Source: Hygrocybe punicea
Lineage: Eukaryota; Basidiomycota; Agaricomycetes; Agaricales; Hygrophoraceae
NCBI GenBank assembly: GCA_963556145.1
Contig: OY744461.1
Location: 1,736,001-1,800,000, forward strand
Length of the DNA: 64,000 bases
Direction of reading: 5' to 3'
Below are positions 1 to 11,224 of the stretch, one piece after another. A program made the position numbers and the translations under genes. The stretch's first letter is position 1; every line of letters begins with the position of its first letter. A model generated the notes under the pieces. The model ran no database searches, was not told where the DNA came from, and saw only the letters and a list, made by a program, of their open reading frames with translations.

Positions 1-345
1 CAATACGTCTGCTTTACACGCATAGACCCTAACTTTCCCATTAGCAAATTCCTAAAATCCTCAGCTAACCTAACTTGCCCCCAGACCAGTCTGATAACAC
101 AGATCCGCACTGCCCACCTCCCACTCAACGCGTACTTACACAAAATCAAAAGATCCGACACCGATACATGCCCAAAATGCGAGCAGGCTGCAGAGACTGT
201 CCATCACTTCCTCTTTGACTGCCCCTGCTATAGAACACCACGCCACGCGCTAGTCAACATGCTAAGAACTCACGCCACCTCCCTCACCTACCTTCTCAAC
301 GAATCAAAGGGATCACAGAGCTGATAAAATACGTGTGACGCACGG
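1..345 (+). pseudogene. C-terminal end of a LINE (non-LTR) retrotransposon polyprotein, broken
   Basis: Frame 1 is open from base 1 to a TGA at 322-324. It carries a zinc-binding signature seen downstream of RT/RNase H in fungal LINE polyproteins: CPKC (about 175-186), then HHF...FDCPCY (about 211-231). The segment LITQIRTAHLPLN just before it is also typical of that C-terminal region. Near base 311 the similarity continues in another frame (ITELIKYV, then a TGA, then RTGRLKDSF), so there is a frameshift and then a stop. The 5' part, with endonuclease and RT, lies outside the window. Assignment to the Tad-like group is inference. Confidence 0.75.
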
Positions 346-928
346 GCAGACTTAAAGATTCATTCAGTGACCTCCACTCTCCACACAACACATAACTAAC
401 AAACCCCACAGCGCGCCCCCTCCATCTAACTGCATGCTTGGTCGCTCACGTTGAGATACCCACTACATTCTCTCCACGAAAAAGAAAACATAAACACACA
501 CATCGACACCAATACCCTCACGAAATGATCCCGGCCCACAACCAAAGAACACTCCCCACACTCCACATCCCGTACCCCACCCAACTGCCATCACTCCACC
601 ACCCCCCCTCACAGCGGCGTTACCTCTCCTGTGCATGACCGTCCCAACGGCCATGCACTTAACCGGTCCAGACCCCACCACACCATACCCACACCAGCGA
701 CTCCTAGGCGCTCCCTCAGAACAGGTGACTAAAACAGCATCGGATATGCTGGGACCACGGGGAACTTACTTTGTCGTGGTTGCATTCACAAACTGAGTTC
801 ATACAATAGCCAAATTCTCAAACCTAGACACCCACATTCACATTCTACTACCTTTCATGCCTCACATGTAATGTCTGACATAGGGTATAGCCCTGGAGGA
901 CAAAAAAATTGACAAAAAAAAAAAAAAA
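346..928 (+). other. Probable LINE 3' untranslated region and A-rich tail
   Basis: There is no convincing ORF. The stretch ends in the phrase TAGCCCTGGAGGAC followed by A-runs (904-928, including a run of about 15 A), as expected for a LINE 3' terminus. It abuts a truncated LTR repeat at about 929, which suggests the LINE inserted into that repeat. Confidence 0.5.
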
Positions 929-1198
929 GTGGTAGGGGAAGAGTGGAGTGGAGAATAAAAGGAGTGCTATGTACTAAGAGATGGGAAACGAAGATATATC
1001 ATATACAACTATATACGTACTGATTCCGGGTCGTTAGAGACATTGCATCTTGAGTATGAACAATTCTGGAGGGGGATCCGGACCAGAATCGACGGAGAGG
1101 ACCAGAATTGGGTGGAATTGACGATATATGAATGGAATGGACGGTGACGATGTGGGATATGAAAAGGATTCAGGTCCAGATGGCCCGGAGCCTCTACA
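929..1198 (+). repeat. Truncated solo-LTR-like repeat, copy 1 of 3
   Basis: This matches the right half of the repeat at 55128-55864 and, inverted, the one at 1582-2163. Shared blocks include GGAGTGCTATGTACT, a TATATAT-rich block and the end GCCTCTACA. The left half is missing, where the LINE tail abuts. Confidence 0.6.
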
Positions 1199-1581
1199 CC
1201 GCATTGAGTTTTCTGAGGAAATTGTTGTATTCCATTGACATTTGGCATTTGTGTTGGTGATTGTTTGGATTGTAGAAGGTTGTTGATTTGCTGAGGTTGT
1301 TGTCAATGACGAGTTATGTTGAAACTTTTTATGTTTTCATTTGTTGCCTTCATCATGTGACCATCATTTCCTTGTCCAGTCGTTTTGCCCCATCCTATTT
1401 TGGTAGCTCTGGTTTGACACTGTCTCACACTTTGATATCCACCAGCTTCATTTGTGATCACATTATCCACGATTCCACTCATTTTCAACATCAATTTCAC
1501 TCATTTCTTCCCACAGTCCTGGAATCTTCATTATCTTGTTTGGATCAACCAGGGATGGTCTCAATCTGAGTCCTGACCAGA
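1199..1581. other. Spacer between two inverted LTR copies
   Basis: AT-rich sequence between the two head-to-head LTR copies. I see no gene, and the short ORFs here have no recognisable composition. Confidence 0.4.
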
Positions 1582-2163
1582 TGTTGAGGCTCTGGACCCT
1601 CTGGATCTGTATCCTCTTCATGTCCCACTCTGTTCCCATCCATTTCCACTCACTTATCATCAATTCTTCTCAATTCTGCTTCCTTCCACCAATTCCACTC
1701 TGGATTCTGATTCCAGAATCATTCCTATCAACCATGCGATGTTCCTAATGACCTGGAATTAGTATGTATATATCTGTATATTATATATCTTTGTTTCCAA
1801 TCTCTTAGTACATAGTGCCCCTCTCCTATCCCCTCTCCATTCAACCCCTATTAGTTACAGCCTTCACTTGTAGTATACAGCACAGCACTCTTTTTAGTCA
1901 TATAAAACATGTATTTCTACACTACAAACTGCAGATTACTACCCCACCTCAGTTCTACAACTTCATTTCCTCTTTGTGTCCTTCATATTCCTCTTCATCC
2001 TTTCTCCTTACACTTTCCCTCTGTTCTGGAACCTCTAGATCTGGGCAGGATTGATCATGGCAATTCTATAGAAAACCTAGGACTCCTATGATCACTTTCT
2101 AGCTGATCACTCTTTACTGTAGATTCCTCTTCCAGGTCTACACCAACACTCGCTGTAGATGCA
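1582..2163 (-). repeat. Solo LTR-like repeat, copy 2 of 3 (inverted)
   Basis: It reads TGCATC...TCAACA on the minus strand and aligns along its length with 55128-55864 once a nested 147 bp insertion is removed from that copy. The length (~582 bp), TG...CA ends and lack of an ORF fit a solo LTR. I found no target-site duplication here. Confidence 0.6.
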
Positions 2164-3419
2164 GGTTCAAGGTGGCTTTGGAATATAGATCCTAACCTAG
2201 GGGTGTCAGCATGAAAGTGATGGTGGATAACCAGTGTTGGGGATAGTGGTAAAGAGTAGTAAAAGTAAAGCCGCCATGTAAAACTAAACAAACAATAACA
2301 AACCTGGCGATGAACAGACTGAAAACAGATAAATAATAATGAACCTGACGATGCCGACAATGTCGGGTACAGCGGGTCAGATCAGGTTGGGTTGGAAACA
2401 ATGAACAAATAATGGAACAATGATAAATATGACAAAGTGAACTATAAAAATCTAAGGGTCTATGAGGATGAGCAATTGAAGGGATTAAAACATGATTCTA
2501 ACTGTAAGGAAATGGGGACTAAGGGTATCTCTTCTTTTGTATGGTCGTTGGGGACCGTTTTTATAGTACATGTGTGTGTAGTCTACTTTCGGTCATGTCT
2601 ACTTTGGCCGATGGGAACTACAAAGAGAGGTTGCAATGGGGATGTGGAAAGGGGGGTTGCAATGCAACATAGACAGGAAAATGGAAGGGAAAACGAATAT
2701 CCAAAGAAAAGATCTAAAATGTCCTACATATCTCCGAAAGGACAACAGGATGCATAAATAAGGCAAGTCCGAAGTCGGGAATTGAGTCCGATGAGATCCA
2801 TCTCCTAGAATTGGAACTCCGAGGCTTTTGAGCCTAACAGATTTGGTCCAAAAGCGGCCATCACAAAGCAGCATGTGTCAGGTTACATCAGTCACATCAT
2901 GTCACATCACATCACATCACATCACATCACATCACATCACATCACATCAGGTTATGTCAGGTTATGTCGAGTTCAAATGCAAACCAAATGGAGGCATCAG
3001 GTTCATCTGGATTCGTGATATATCCACAATATGGACTCAGAGGGACATTGACCCTCTACATCACCATCACAACAGGGACCTGTCACATTTAGCATGTGAT
3101 CTTTGCAGATTCAGATAACACTCCTTATCAATTGATCATCTTCTCAAACAAGACTTCATGTTTATTTCCTTATATGCACATCTTTTATCTTAAGTTTTTT
3201 TCAGTGTGAACTCCAGCCGTGATCAATGTTTACCATGTATATAAGTGCAACAGCATTGTTGCCTTTGTAGCAGTATGAACTATGGCAAACAATGATCACA
3301 TTTGGACCTGGCATCATTCAACTACCCTCAGGCACCATCCTAGTACCATAGTTGACAAATGAGGACATGAAATGTTGGCCATTTTGTGGTTGGGTCATAT
3401 AAAGAGCATCAATTGAATA
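2164..3419. other. Intergenic, no gene recognised
   Basis: There is no coding signal I can support. It contains an (ATCAC)n microsatellite at about 2903-2949 and several short near-repeats such as GTCAGGTTATGTC. Confidence 0.5.
2903..2949. repeat. (ATCAC)n microsatellite, about 9-10 units
   Basis: A near-perfect tandem of the 5-mer ATCAC (equivalently CACAT). Confidence 0.9.
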
Positions 3420-3567
3420 AAATTACAGCCATTTGCAGCTATGTTGACAATTTTTGGAAAATTTTGAATTGATTGAACAGTATGAACTTAGACTAAATGA
3501 CTGTACTCAATCTTGTATCTCATGAAATACCGCATGGATTAAGATGGTTGTAAAGGGAAAGTTGAAT
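3420..3567 (+). repeat. Relic of the foldback/mariner-like repeat found at 27.9-28.0 kb
   Basis: The block from ATTACAGCCATTT to GGGAAAGTTG shares the phrase CTTGTATCTCATGAAATAC and flanking bases with about 27965-28034 inside the TA-flanked foldback element. Only one arm is present. It ends about 265 bp upstream of the TFIIE start codon. Confidence 0.5.
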
Positions 3568-3831
3568 CCAACGGCCTGCCCAGGGTGCGGACGTTTGCAA
3601 AACCAAAGTACCGCGCTGGGGATCCTCGCTAACAACGTCTTGGCCCAAGTTGATGACACGGCGACCATCGGACCACTTTACAACAATCGATCTGTTGACG
3701 CTGAGGCTCACGGTGACCACGTGTCACAAGTCACAGCAATCTCTGACACAAACCGTGACAAACGCCCGGACTCCGATTTGCGACTCATCCTTGCGGTCTG
3801 TGTATCGTTCTGCCGGCCCAAGGGGCATTAA

Positions 3832-5747
3832 ATGGCAACGAAGGACGAACAAGACACTCTCCATCTCCTTGTTCAGCACGTCTCCCGCGCCTTCTACGAG
3901 CCAAAGTACACCATAATCCTGGATCAGCTTGCCCGGAATCCGGTGTAAGTAGTTGCAAATGCAGCACAAGTTTGCAGCAAGCTAAAATTGAAGGCTCCGT
4001 CCCTGCTGTGTGGTTTGAATTTCATCCGGATCTTTGGTATTTTGACCGTTTGCTGTCGCATGTAGTATCAAAGACGATGACCTCGCGGCATTAATTGGGC
4101 TACAGTCCAAGGAGCTAAGCAAACTCATGGCTGTCCTGTCGAATGATCGTCTAGTCCAAATGTAAGATCAGTCATCTCCCATTTTATCCTTTCCTTCATC
4201 TCCCTTGTCCAGCTACCGTCAGAATGAGCTAAAAGAAGGTGCGCAACGAGCAGTCGGAAAGCAGTACTACTACATCGACTACCAACATTTTTGCAACGTC
4301 GTAAAATGGCGGATCGCCAAGATGCGGAGCATCATTGATTCTACCCTTCGCAATGTATGTCAATCTGCTGCTTCTTTTCCGTTTGCTCAATCAATATCCC
4401 AATGCTCCACAGGAACTCGACAACAAAGGCTACATATGCCCTCAATGCCATAAATCATATCCCGCATTGGACGTTTTGGGGTCCATGGACCTCGCGCGAG
4501 GCGCCTTTATTTGCGAAATTTGCCACGCTGAGCTAGTGGACAACGAGAACGCGGAGAGTGTGAGGGGCAGTCAGGATCGGATGCAGAGGTTCAACAAGCA
4601 GATGCGTTTCATCACGAAAGGGCTTCAAAAGAGTGAGGCTATGGTCATACCTGCGTGCGTTTGCTCCACGAATGCGAATCGCTAAACAACTTTCATTACC
4701 GTCTCCGGTTCTGCAGATTCGACGTTCCCTTGTGGGTGAAGAACAATCCAAGTGATGCCGATAAGCAAAAGGGTGCTCAGTCTGGCTCGGGCCTGAAAGT
4801 CGCTGGTTCTGGCCCAGGAGTTGCGAAAGAGGATGATGGCATTGGTGTTATGATGTCGATGGACAAGGATGAGTCAACACGGAAACTGGAGCGGGAAGCA
4901 GAGGCAGCAGCCAAGAGACAGCAGAATGCGCTCCCTGCATGGCATCTGAAGAGCACTATTTCGGGTGACTTGACGGCGCTGGGAATAAAGGAGAGTGTTA
5001 GGGTAGAGACGGCTGCGGCTGCTGCATCGACGTCGAACGACGAGATCTTGAAGGGCTTGGGCGTCGTCGGGGCTGCACGAGTGGATCTTACGTCTTCTGC
5101 GGTGGTGGAAGACATCAAACCTGTCATCAATCGCGAATCCGATTGTAAGTCTGCGCGTAAACTGTCCTACACACACCAAAAGATGCACTGACATCATGTA
5201 ACTAGATTATGACCAATACTACGCCTCTCTGGCTGCATCATCAGCACCTTCGACGCAAGCTACTCCCTCTGGACTAGGCGCTTCGGGAAGTGATGATTTC
5301 GGCGACGACGACGACGACGACCGAAAGCCGTCGGTTGAGTATCTAGACTCATTGAATGATTATAGAAAACGTTCGCGGTCAAGGGAGAATGAGGGTATTG
5401 GACAGAAGAAGATCGCAAGGATGGGGGGGACGTACGTTTACGGTCATCGTGTGGGTAATGGAGAGGTTGGTGGTGCGGGTGCCATCGGGCTGCATATAGA
5501 AGCAGATGCGCTGATGGTAGGCGAGGTAGCGCCCGAGGACGAGCCCGTCGTTCATGGTTGGTTTTTTCATGTTGCTGTGTCCTTCAGAAAGTTCAGGAAC
5601 TGACTCGTTGTCTTCACGTCCTACTCACCGTTCGTTGCAGTCAATGGTGTGCCCAAGCCGTTTTCGAAAGTCACGGAAGACGATCAGGAACTGATGACTC
5701 CTGAGGAGTACACAGCGTATTTTGAGGTCTTCCAGGCGCGGGCGTAA
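3832..5747 (+). CDS. TFA1: General transcription factor IIE alpha subunit (TFIIE large subunit)
   Basis: TFIIE-alpha partners TFIIE-beta in RNA polymerase II pre-initiation complexes and helps recruit and regulate TFIIH. Seven exons can be joined with GT-AG introns and a single frame: 3832-3944, 4066-4161, 4213-4354, 4413-4654, 4717-5144, 5206-5556 and 5641-5747 (1479 nt, 492 aa). Residues ~1-115 form the N-terminal winged-helix region (FYEPKYTIILDQLARNPV, RLVQIYRQNELKEGAQRAV). The zinc ribbon is C126-C129 and C151-C154 (CPQC/CEIC), followed by HAELVDNENAESV. The C-terminal half is low-complexity with an acidic FGDDDDDD patch, as usual for the family. All introns are 51-121 bp. No defect was seen, so this is probably a functional single-copy host gene. 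The symbol follows the yeast homologue. Confidence 0.93.
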
Positions 5748-6031
5748 AATGGACATGTATTTACAACCTATCAATACTCACGGCGTAAAGTGCAAAAATG
5801 TGACCTGAGAGGTCGACCTTGCTTTGCTTGAAAGATAACATTGGATGAAGATGTGAGTTCAACGTTCAGCAGCTCTGCGAGTGTCTCAAATATGTCATCC
5901 TCTTTGCCAAGTTTGGCTTGCAAGATAGCCATGTCTTTGCGGCCGATCAAAGACCCCGTTCGAGTTATTGTACACAAGCGCATAAAAAGAAAACTACATG
6001 CATGTCCTACACCACCTCCCCAGTTCACCCT

Positions 6032-7651
6032 TTAGGTGTATGGCTTGAACTCCCATCGCTGAGCCGCGTCACCCTTCTTGAGGTCAGCGGTATAGAACTT
6101 TACACCAGCACGCCATGTCGCGACATGGTAAATTAGGACATGAACCGCTGGCATGTGAATCCACTCACCTCAAAACCTTCGGGAGTCCGGCAATTGTCGA
6201 CAATGACACGCCGAGCCTGGCTTTCACTCTCAGACATGATACTGAGGAAATACTTTGGGGTCAATGCTTGAATTAAAAAAGGAGAAGGGGGTCAAAATGC
6301 ACAAGAAGCCTCGTTCGCCCTTTTGTTTGCCCAACACAAACCTCTCGCCGGTGGTACCCGATATGACGAGTGTCGGTGGTTGTGTACCGATGGTCATGTA
6401 CGAACCAATTCGTTGCATTTGGAGGGTGACTTTATTTCCGTCCCTTCTCAACGTCCACTAAAAATTTCTACAGTCTCAAAAGCGGGACCCGCTTGGAGAG
6501 GAACTCGATACAGACCACTTTGTCGTTCAACATTTCGGTTTTTTGCTTTGTGATGTAATAGGGACCTCCAGAAGGTCTGAAATAACATCAGTCACATGAA
6601 CAGCTCATCATTGAACGGCGCGCATCGATGTAAACTAGAATGGACCTTGTTGTGACAGCCATCAAGAATCCTGTCTGCACGTTGACGATTTGGTATTTCC
6701 CGTCTGTAAGGCTGGTATCGGTCGCGGGCAGGTACCCCTTATCGATCTTCAAGAGGTCCCAAGGCTCAAAGTACCAGATCTGGCTTTGCGCGGCCTACGC
6801 ACACATGATGATCAAACAAATCTGGCAGGATGAGGAAACTGTACCACGTTGTCAAGAAGAACGGCCTGCCCAGAGTAACACAAGTTAAAGGCGAAACACC
6901 AGGTCAAGTCGTTGAACACCTACATCATCCCCCACATCAGGCAAATAGTCCGGAAATCTGCAATGAACAAGGAAACCATCAAAGTTTTGTTTAGAAAAGG
7001 GGAAGAAAACAACACACGACTTACCCTATTGCGTACTTCTTGCACGGTTCGACGATGCTGAGATCCACATAATGGCAGTCAGCTCAGTCGGCGAGCGAGG
7101 GAGGAAACACTAACGTGTACGCATTTCCAAACACTAAGTATCAAGCTCGCAGTCATCTCTGGTGAGTGGAGAGAAATTTGAAAAGGTGTGGGCAGAAGGT
7201 GACTTGTGACCCTTTGACTCTTCAGGTGTTGGCACACGTGCCTCCTAGACACCACTTTGTCTTCTTCTCCTGCGCGGTTATTGGAGTGTATTTGTTTGCA
7301 TGCCCCGCATATCCCATATCAAACCCAGGCGACATGCAGCTTTCTATGGCGTGACCACCCCCAACGTTCTGGACCTGCCACTGTGGACGTGAGGAAAACA
7401 GGGAATCGAACAATCAACAATGATGGATCAAGAAGTGCTGGATAGTATACCTTTTGTCCCTCGAAATCCTGTTGCTCGTCGACATAGACGCTCGACTCTC
7501 CAACCTTGTCTGAATCAAGCGCGCGTAGGGTAAGACACAGCTTGGGATTGGAGTTGCGGATTCTGTAGAATCCGTCGGCGAGGGAACTCCCGTTCACATG
7601 GGGCTGAGGGTTGTCTGGAGCTGGACCGCAATCGCTAGTGCTCTGAGCCAT
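6032..7651 (-). CDS. Beta-trefoil (ricin B-like) lectin-type protein, multi-exon
   Basis: The start MAQSTSDCGP is at 7651 and the stop at 6034-6032. Firm exons are 7651-7451, one starting 7380, 6794-6646, one ending 6169, and 6097-6032. The joins at 7450-7381 and 6168-6098 keep frame, giving EGQK|WQVQN and EGFE|FYTAD. Other exons are short and I could not fix every boundary. Three QxW-like motifs are visible (QKW, QIW in QSQIWYFEPW, QRW in AAQRWEFKPY), together with the repeated strand pattern DGFYRIRN / DGKYQIVN typical of a trefoil. I see no signal peptide or membrane segment, so a cytosolic defence or storage lectin is plausible. A mushroom beta-trefoil protease inhibitor (I48/I66 type) is the alternative. 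The sugar specificity cannot be read. Confidence 0.62.
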
Positions 7652-7717
7652 GTTTTCGCAGAGCCCACTGGCAGGGGGTGATGTTGGGTGTGGCGATGCC
7701 GTGACGCCCTTCTCCTG

Positions 7718-7724
7718 TTTTATA
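7718..7724 (-). promoter_or_regulatory. Candidate TATA box of the beta-trefoil gene
   Basis: TATAAAA on the minus strand, 67 bp upstream of the ATG at 7651. The spacing suits a short 5' leader. No other motif supports it. Confidence 0.45.
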
Positions 7725-8142
7725 CTGTCATTGTAGACGCTGGGGTCGTTTCAAGCCTGGAACCGATCGTGCGCCAAAAAGTTTGACAAGATCCTTGCAT
7801 GCTGATCACCGTTAGTAGGCAGACGAGGGGTTGATCACTGGCACGATGAATATTGATGATTCAAGATCATCGCTCGGCCTCTCGGTTCTACCGATTTCTT
7901 CACGTTGTGGACTCGCTGACCACTCGCCGAACCGAACGGATGATGGCACAAGCGTTATAATGATAATGTCGTGCGCTCCTTTTTGTTCTCAATTCCGCCG
8001 ATGATTGATCTTAGACACTTGCGCTCGACTTCAAAGACAGTCGCTACTCCGTAACATTGCATGGCTGAACCTAACCTGGACTCAGGCTGCTCTCACTTGG
8101 TGTGTTATTCTTGCCCACTCTAGATACTTCATTTGAACATGG
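7725..8142. other. Upstream region of the beta-trefoil gene
   Basis: There is no ORF of note. It presumably holds the promoter of the minus-strand lectin-like gene and ends where the palindromic block begins at about 8143. Confidence 0.35.
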
Positions 8143-8925
8143 GGGTGGCGTTGTCGGAACTGTTGATCCTGCAGTGATCTATGGCATTCAAATGGCTGTG
8201 AATCTTCCCAAGGAGCCTCTTCCTTGTGAAGTTTCCAATATGATTTGTGGGACCAGTTCTGGAGGGTTAGCTGTCTCTTCAGCATATGCCACATATCATT
8301 CACTCTTGGTTTTAAATGCTGATTGCTCTGATACTCAGCTGCCTTCGTATGTCAGCCAGCGAAGCCATCCAAGGGTACTACACCTTGTCTGATACCATAT
8401 TTTCTAATGGGAAGGAATTAGTGGATGTGGCTGACTGGAACATGTGGATGCAGTCAACCGACATTAAGAATTCTTTGAAGTCAATCTCTGGCTCAACTTT
8501 GAGTGCTCCTCAATGTTGGTTGATGGCATCCACATGTCCCAGTCGGCCACATCCACTAATTCCTTCTCATGGGAAAATACGGTATCAAAAAAGGTACCCA
8601 GATGACTTTGGTGGCTGACATATGAAGGTAGCTGAGTATCAAAGCAATAAGCATTTAAAACCAAGAGTGAATGAGATGTGGCATATGCTGAAGAGACAGC
8701 TAACCCTCCAGAACTGGTCCCACAAATCATATTAGTGTTGCCGAAGTTCAGTTCAGTCCGGTTCCGACCCTTTTTGGCGGAACCATCAACTGAACTTCGG
8801 GTCTGGTTTGGCGCTGGGCCAAACCTGGACCCAGATGGCATCGAACTGTCTGTCCACATTCGGTCTGGGTTCAGACGCGGTCTGAACCCTGGACCGAGGT
8901 GAGCTCACCCCATGAGCTCTGTTCT

Positions 8926-8977
8926 CCTCGTGAATGGCAGGCATGTATCAATTGATATGGTGCTGCACTTTGCGAGG
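8926..8977. repeat. Two-part palindrome, copy A
   Basis: 52 bp: outer arms CCTCGTGAA / TTTGCGAGG around the core TATCAATTGATA. It pairs with the copy at 9286 in the same element. Confidence 0.75.
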
Positions 8978-9169
8978 TAGTTGGGCTGTGGGGGAGCTGT
9001 CTGGCGCTGCTGCTGCTGCTGCTGCCATTGCCGTTGCCACTGTTGCTGTTGCTGCCGCTGCCGTGGCTGTTGCTGCTGCCGTGGCCATTGCTGCTGCCAT
9101 GGCCGTTGCTGCTTCCATTGCTGCTGCTGTCGTGGCCGTTGCTGCTGCTGCTGCCATTGCCGTTGCCGT

Positions 9170-9207
<38 letters not shown>

Positions 9208-9285
9208 CTGGAATTGGATGAGCCACCATGGAAATAGGAGTGCAGGCTACACCCATGCTCCCGTTATCCTTCTTGGTGCCAAATA

Positions 9286-9338
9286 CCTTGCGAACGATGT
9301 CCACGCGTCAGTTGACACGTCAGCTCATGTTCGCGAGG
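9286..9338. repeat. Two-part palindrome, copy G
   Basis: 53 bp: outer arms CCTTGCGAAC / GTTCGCGAGG and core GTCAGTTGAC. This is one of the best-preserved copies. Confidence 0.8.
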
Positions 9339-10092
9339 TTCCTTGGCGTTGGATGGCTTGATGCAGCACAAGCTGCTGCTGCTGTTGCTGCTGTTGCTGC
9401 TGCTGGCCGTTGCCATTGCCATTGTTGCTGTTGCTGTTGCCATCATCATTGTTGATGTTGCCGTTGCCATTGCCATTGCCATTGCCATTGCCAGTGGTGG
9501 TGGTGGTGGTAGTGGTGTTGTGGCTGTCCTGCGTCCATTGGCATTGGCGCTGGGATCCATGTTGTGCCGTGGTGGTGTGCTCGCGATGTAGTCGCAGTCA
9601 AGTTGCCTGTGGCAGATAATATTAGTAAAGTTGAGAAATTTTATGAGACTTACCTGTATTCACAAACGCGACATTGTGTTGTATTCATTGGCCTTGCATT
9701 GTTGCAGTGTTGGTGAAGAAACCTTACAGGTAATGGTCACATGATACTGTTTAACATGAAAAAGTAAGTAAAGAAATCCGAAAAACAAATGAAATAAATA
9801 CCTTGAAAATATCCGTGTTCGCCGTTTGGACATGGTTTGGAGCCGTTCAGGAAATCTGGCAGGCCTTGAAACCTGGAACTGAACCCGTGGTCCGGTTCAG
9901 CACTTTACTGAACTTAGACTGAACCTAGGGTTCGGTTTGGGGTTCAAACCGGGTTCGGCTAGGTTTGGAACTGAACTACGGCAACACTAAATCATATTGA
10001 AAACTTCACAAGGAAGAGGCTCATTAGGAAGATTTGCAGCCATTTGAATGCCATAGATCACTGCAGGATCAACAGTTCCGACAACCCCCTTA

Positions 10093-11224
10093 TACTTATT
10101 CCGGTTCCAACCTCTTCTTACATGACAACCATGACCATTCACACCACAAGTCTAACTTATCATTTACAAGAACTGTAATAGCTGTCCTGCATGTTCTCTC
10201 CACCAGACATCATTGGGCCAACTTTGGGAACACTTGTGCTTGCAGTTCCATGAAAGATGGTGGTTGGACCAAGCGGCCTGGCAGATGGCAGTGAGGTTAC
10301 TATGATTGATTTCATGAAAAAGGTTCAAATTACAAGTACCAATAAAGTCCAATCCACTTGCATTGTCTTTCGAATGCGAATACCGTGTAAATAACTGTGT
10401 GGTTCAGTCAGCGGGTAAGTGGGTATACGTCAGGAATGTACATACTCACAGCTTCAATCTCCTCAGTCTAGGAGCCTGTATATACATACAGCTGTTGTAG
10501 ACAGTGCATTTTCGCCACGAGTTCCCAATATAAGGTAGCAGACATCACATGCCACGCATGACAGGACACGCCAATAAATGCACTTTTGGATTGATTAGAA
10601 TTAGATATATATAAAAAATTCTCCTAACAGTTTTAGATAATTACAAATATAACTCAAATATCAATTTTTCTTTAAAAAATATAATGATTTGCATGACTAG
10701 TTTGAAAAATTGGAAATATACCCTTGACATATCAGACTATATTCACCAGTCCATACATGCCACTATGAAAGCAGAGAGCAGTTGTCTTGGTTGCAAATAT
10801 CCTGTTTATCTACCTGGAATGCACAGAGAATTGATTTACTAGGTGAACTGAGTCACGTTTCAAACTCAGTTACTAGTAGGTCCTGACAAAGCGCCACCTA
10901 CCAAATGACTGCCAACTTTGCTTGTTGAATAACTTGTCACAGATCCCATCAACTATCACAAAAGTTTTGTATCTTATTCTTAATAGTATATAGAACATTT
11001 ACTAGGAAGCCAAATCTTTATTTCCTTCCTTGATTCAATGTAAAATAACTTCCATAGTTTTGCTGACCCATACTTGCCTAATTTGATGGCAGTTTAATTA
11101 TAACTGGAGTGGTCCAAAACCTATTGGAGTTTGAACTGACCTAAACAATAGTAAATAAGAAAACAAAAGTCGCGCAGGCAAGAACACGAAGCCACATTTG
11201 TTGTCCGGAGTCAGAAGGTTTAAG
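10093..11224. other. Intergenic, no gene recognised
   Basis: AT-rich sequence, especially 10590-10720. I see no domain, tRNA or repeat ends that I can support. Confidence 0.4.

Larger units (their letters stand above)
8733..9989. mobile_element. Non-autonomous hAT-type element, 1257 bp, 8 bp TSD
   Basis: Ends are TAGTGTTGCCGAAGTTCAG and the inverted counterpart CTGAACTACGGCAACACTA. It is flanked by a perfect 8 bp duplication AATCATAT (8725-8732 and 9990-9997). The subterminal regions carry repeated TTCAGTTC / GGTTC words. The interior is (CTG/CCG/TTG)n triplet repeats, giving long artefactual ORFs, plus two 52-53 bp palindromes. No transposase is encoded. The 9516-9665 body matches 33794-33950 of the element at 32.2-34.0 kb. 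Confidence 0.9.
8143..10092. repeat. Inverted duplication of a gene fragment (arms ~320 bp), split by a transposon
   Basis: The left arm is 8143-8465. The right arm is 8511-8732 plus 9990-10092, with a loop of about 45 bp. Both arms encode, in opposite directions, a degenerate peptide containing NMICGTSSGGLAVSSAYAT. That resembles a patatin-like GTS(T/S)GG nucleophile elbow, but only weakly, and there is no open gene. The right arm is interrupted by the hAT-type element at 8733-9989. Confidence 0.6.

Noticed and set aside
1582..2163. Intact LTR element formed by the two inverted LTR copies at 0.9-2.2 kb
   Set aside because: The copies are inverted and enclose no pol sequence, so they are separate solo LTRs or a rearrangement.
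2896..2950. CRISPR-like or satellite array
   Set aside because: A plain 5 bp microsatellite without spacers.
5771..6028. 85 aa minus-strand ORF as the last exon of the lectin-like gene
   Set aside because: It lies beyond the in-frame stop at 6032-6034 and lacks trefoil features; probably 3' flank.
8981..9619. Long ORFs on both strands rich in Leu, Ala or Cys
   Set aside because: They arise from triplet repeats that stay open in all frames inside a non-autonomous element. No domain or splice support.
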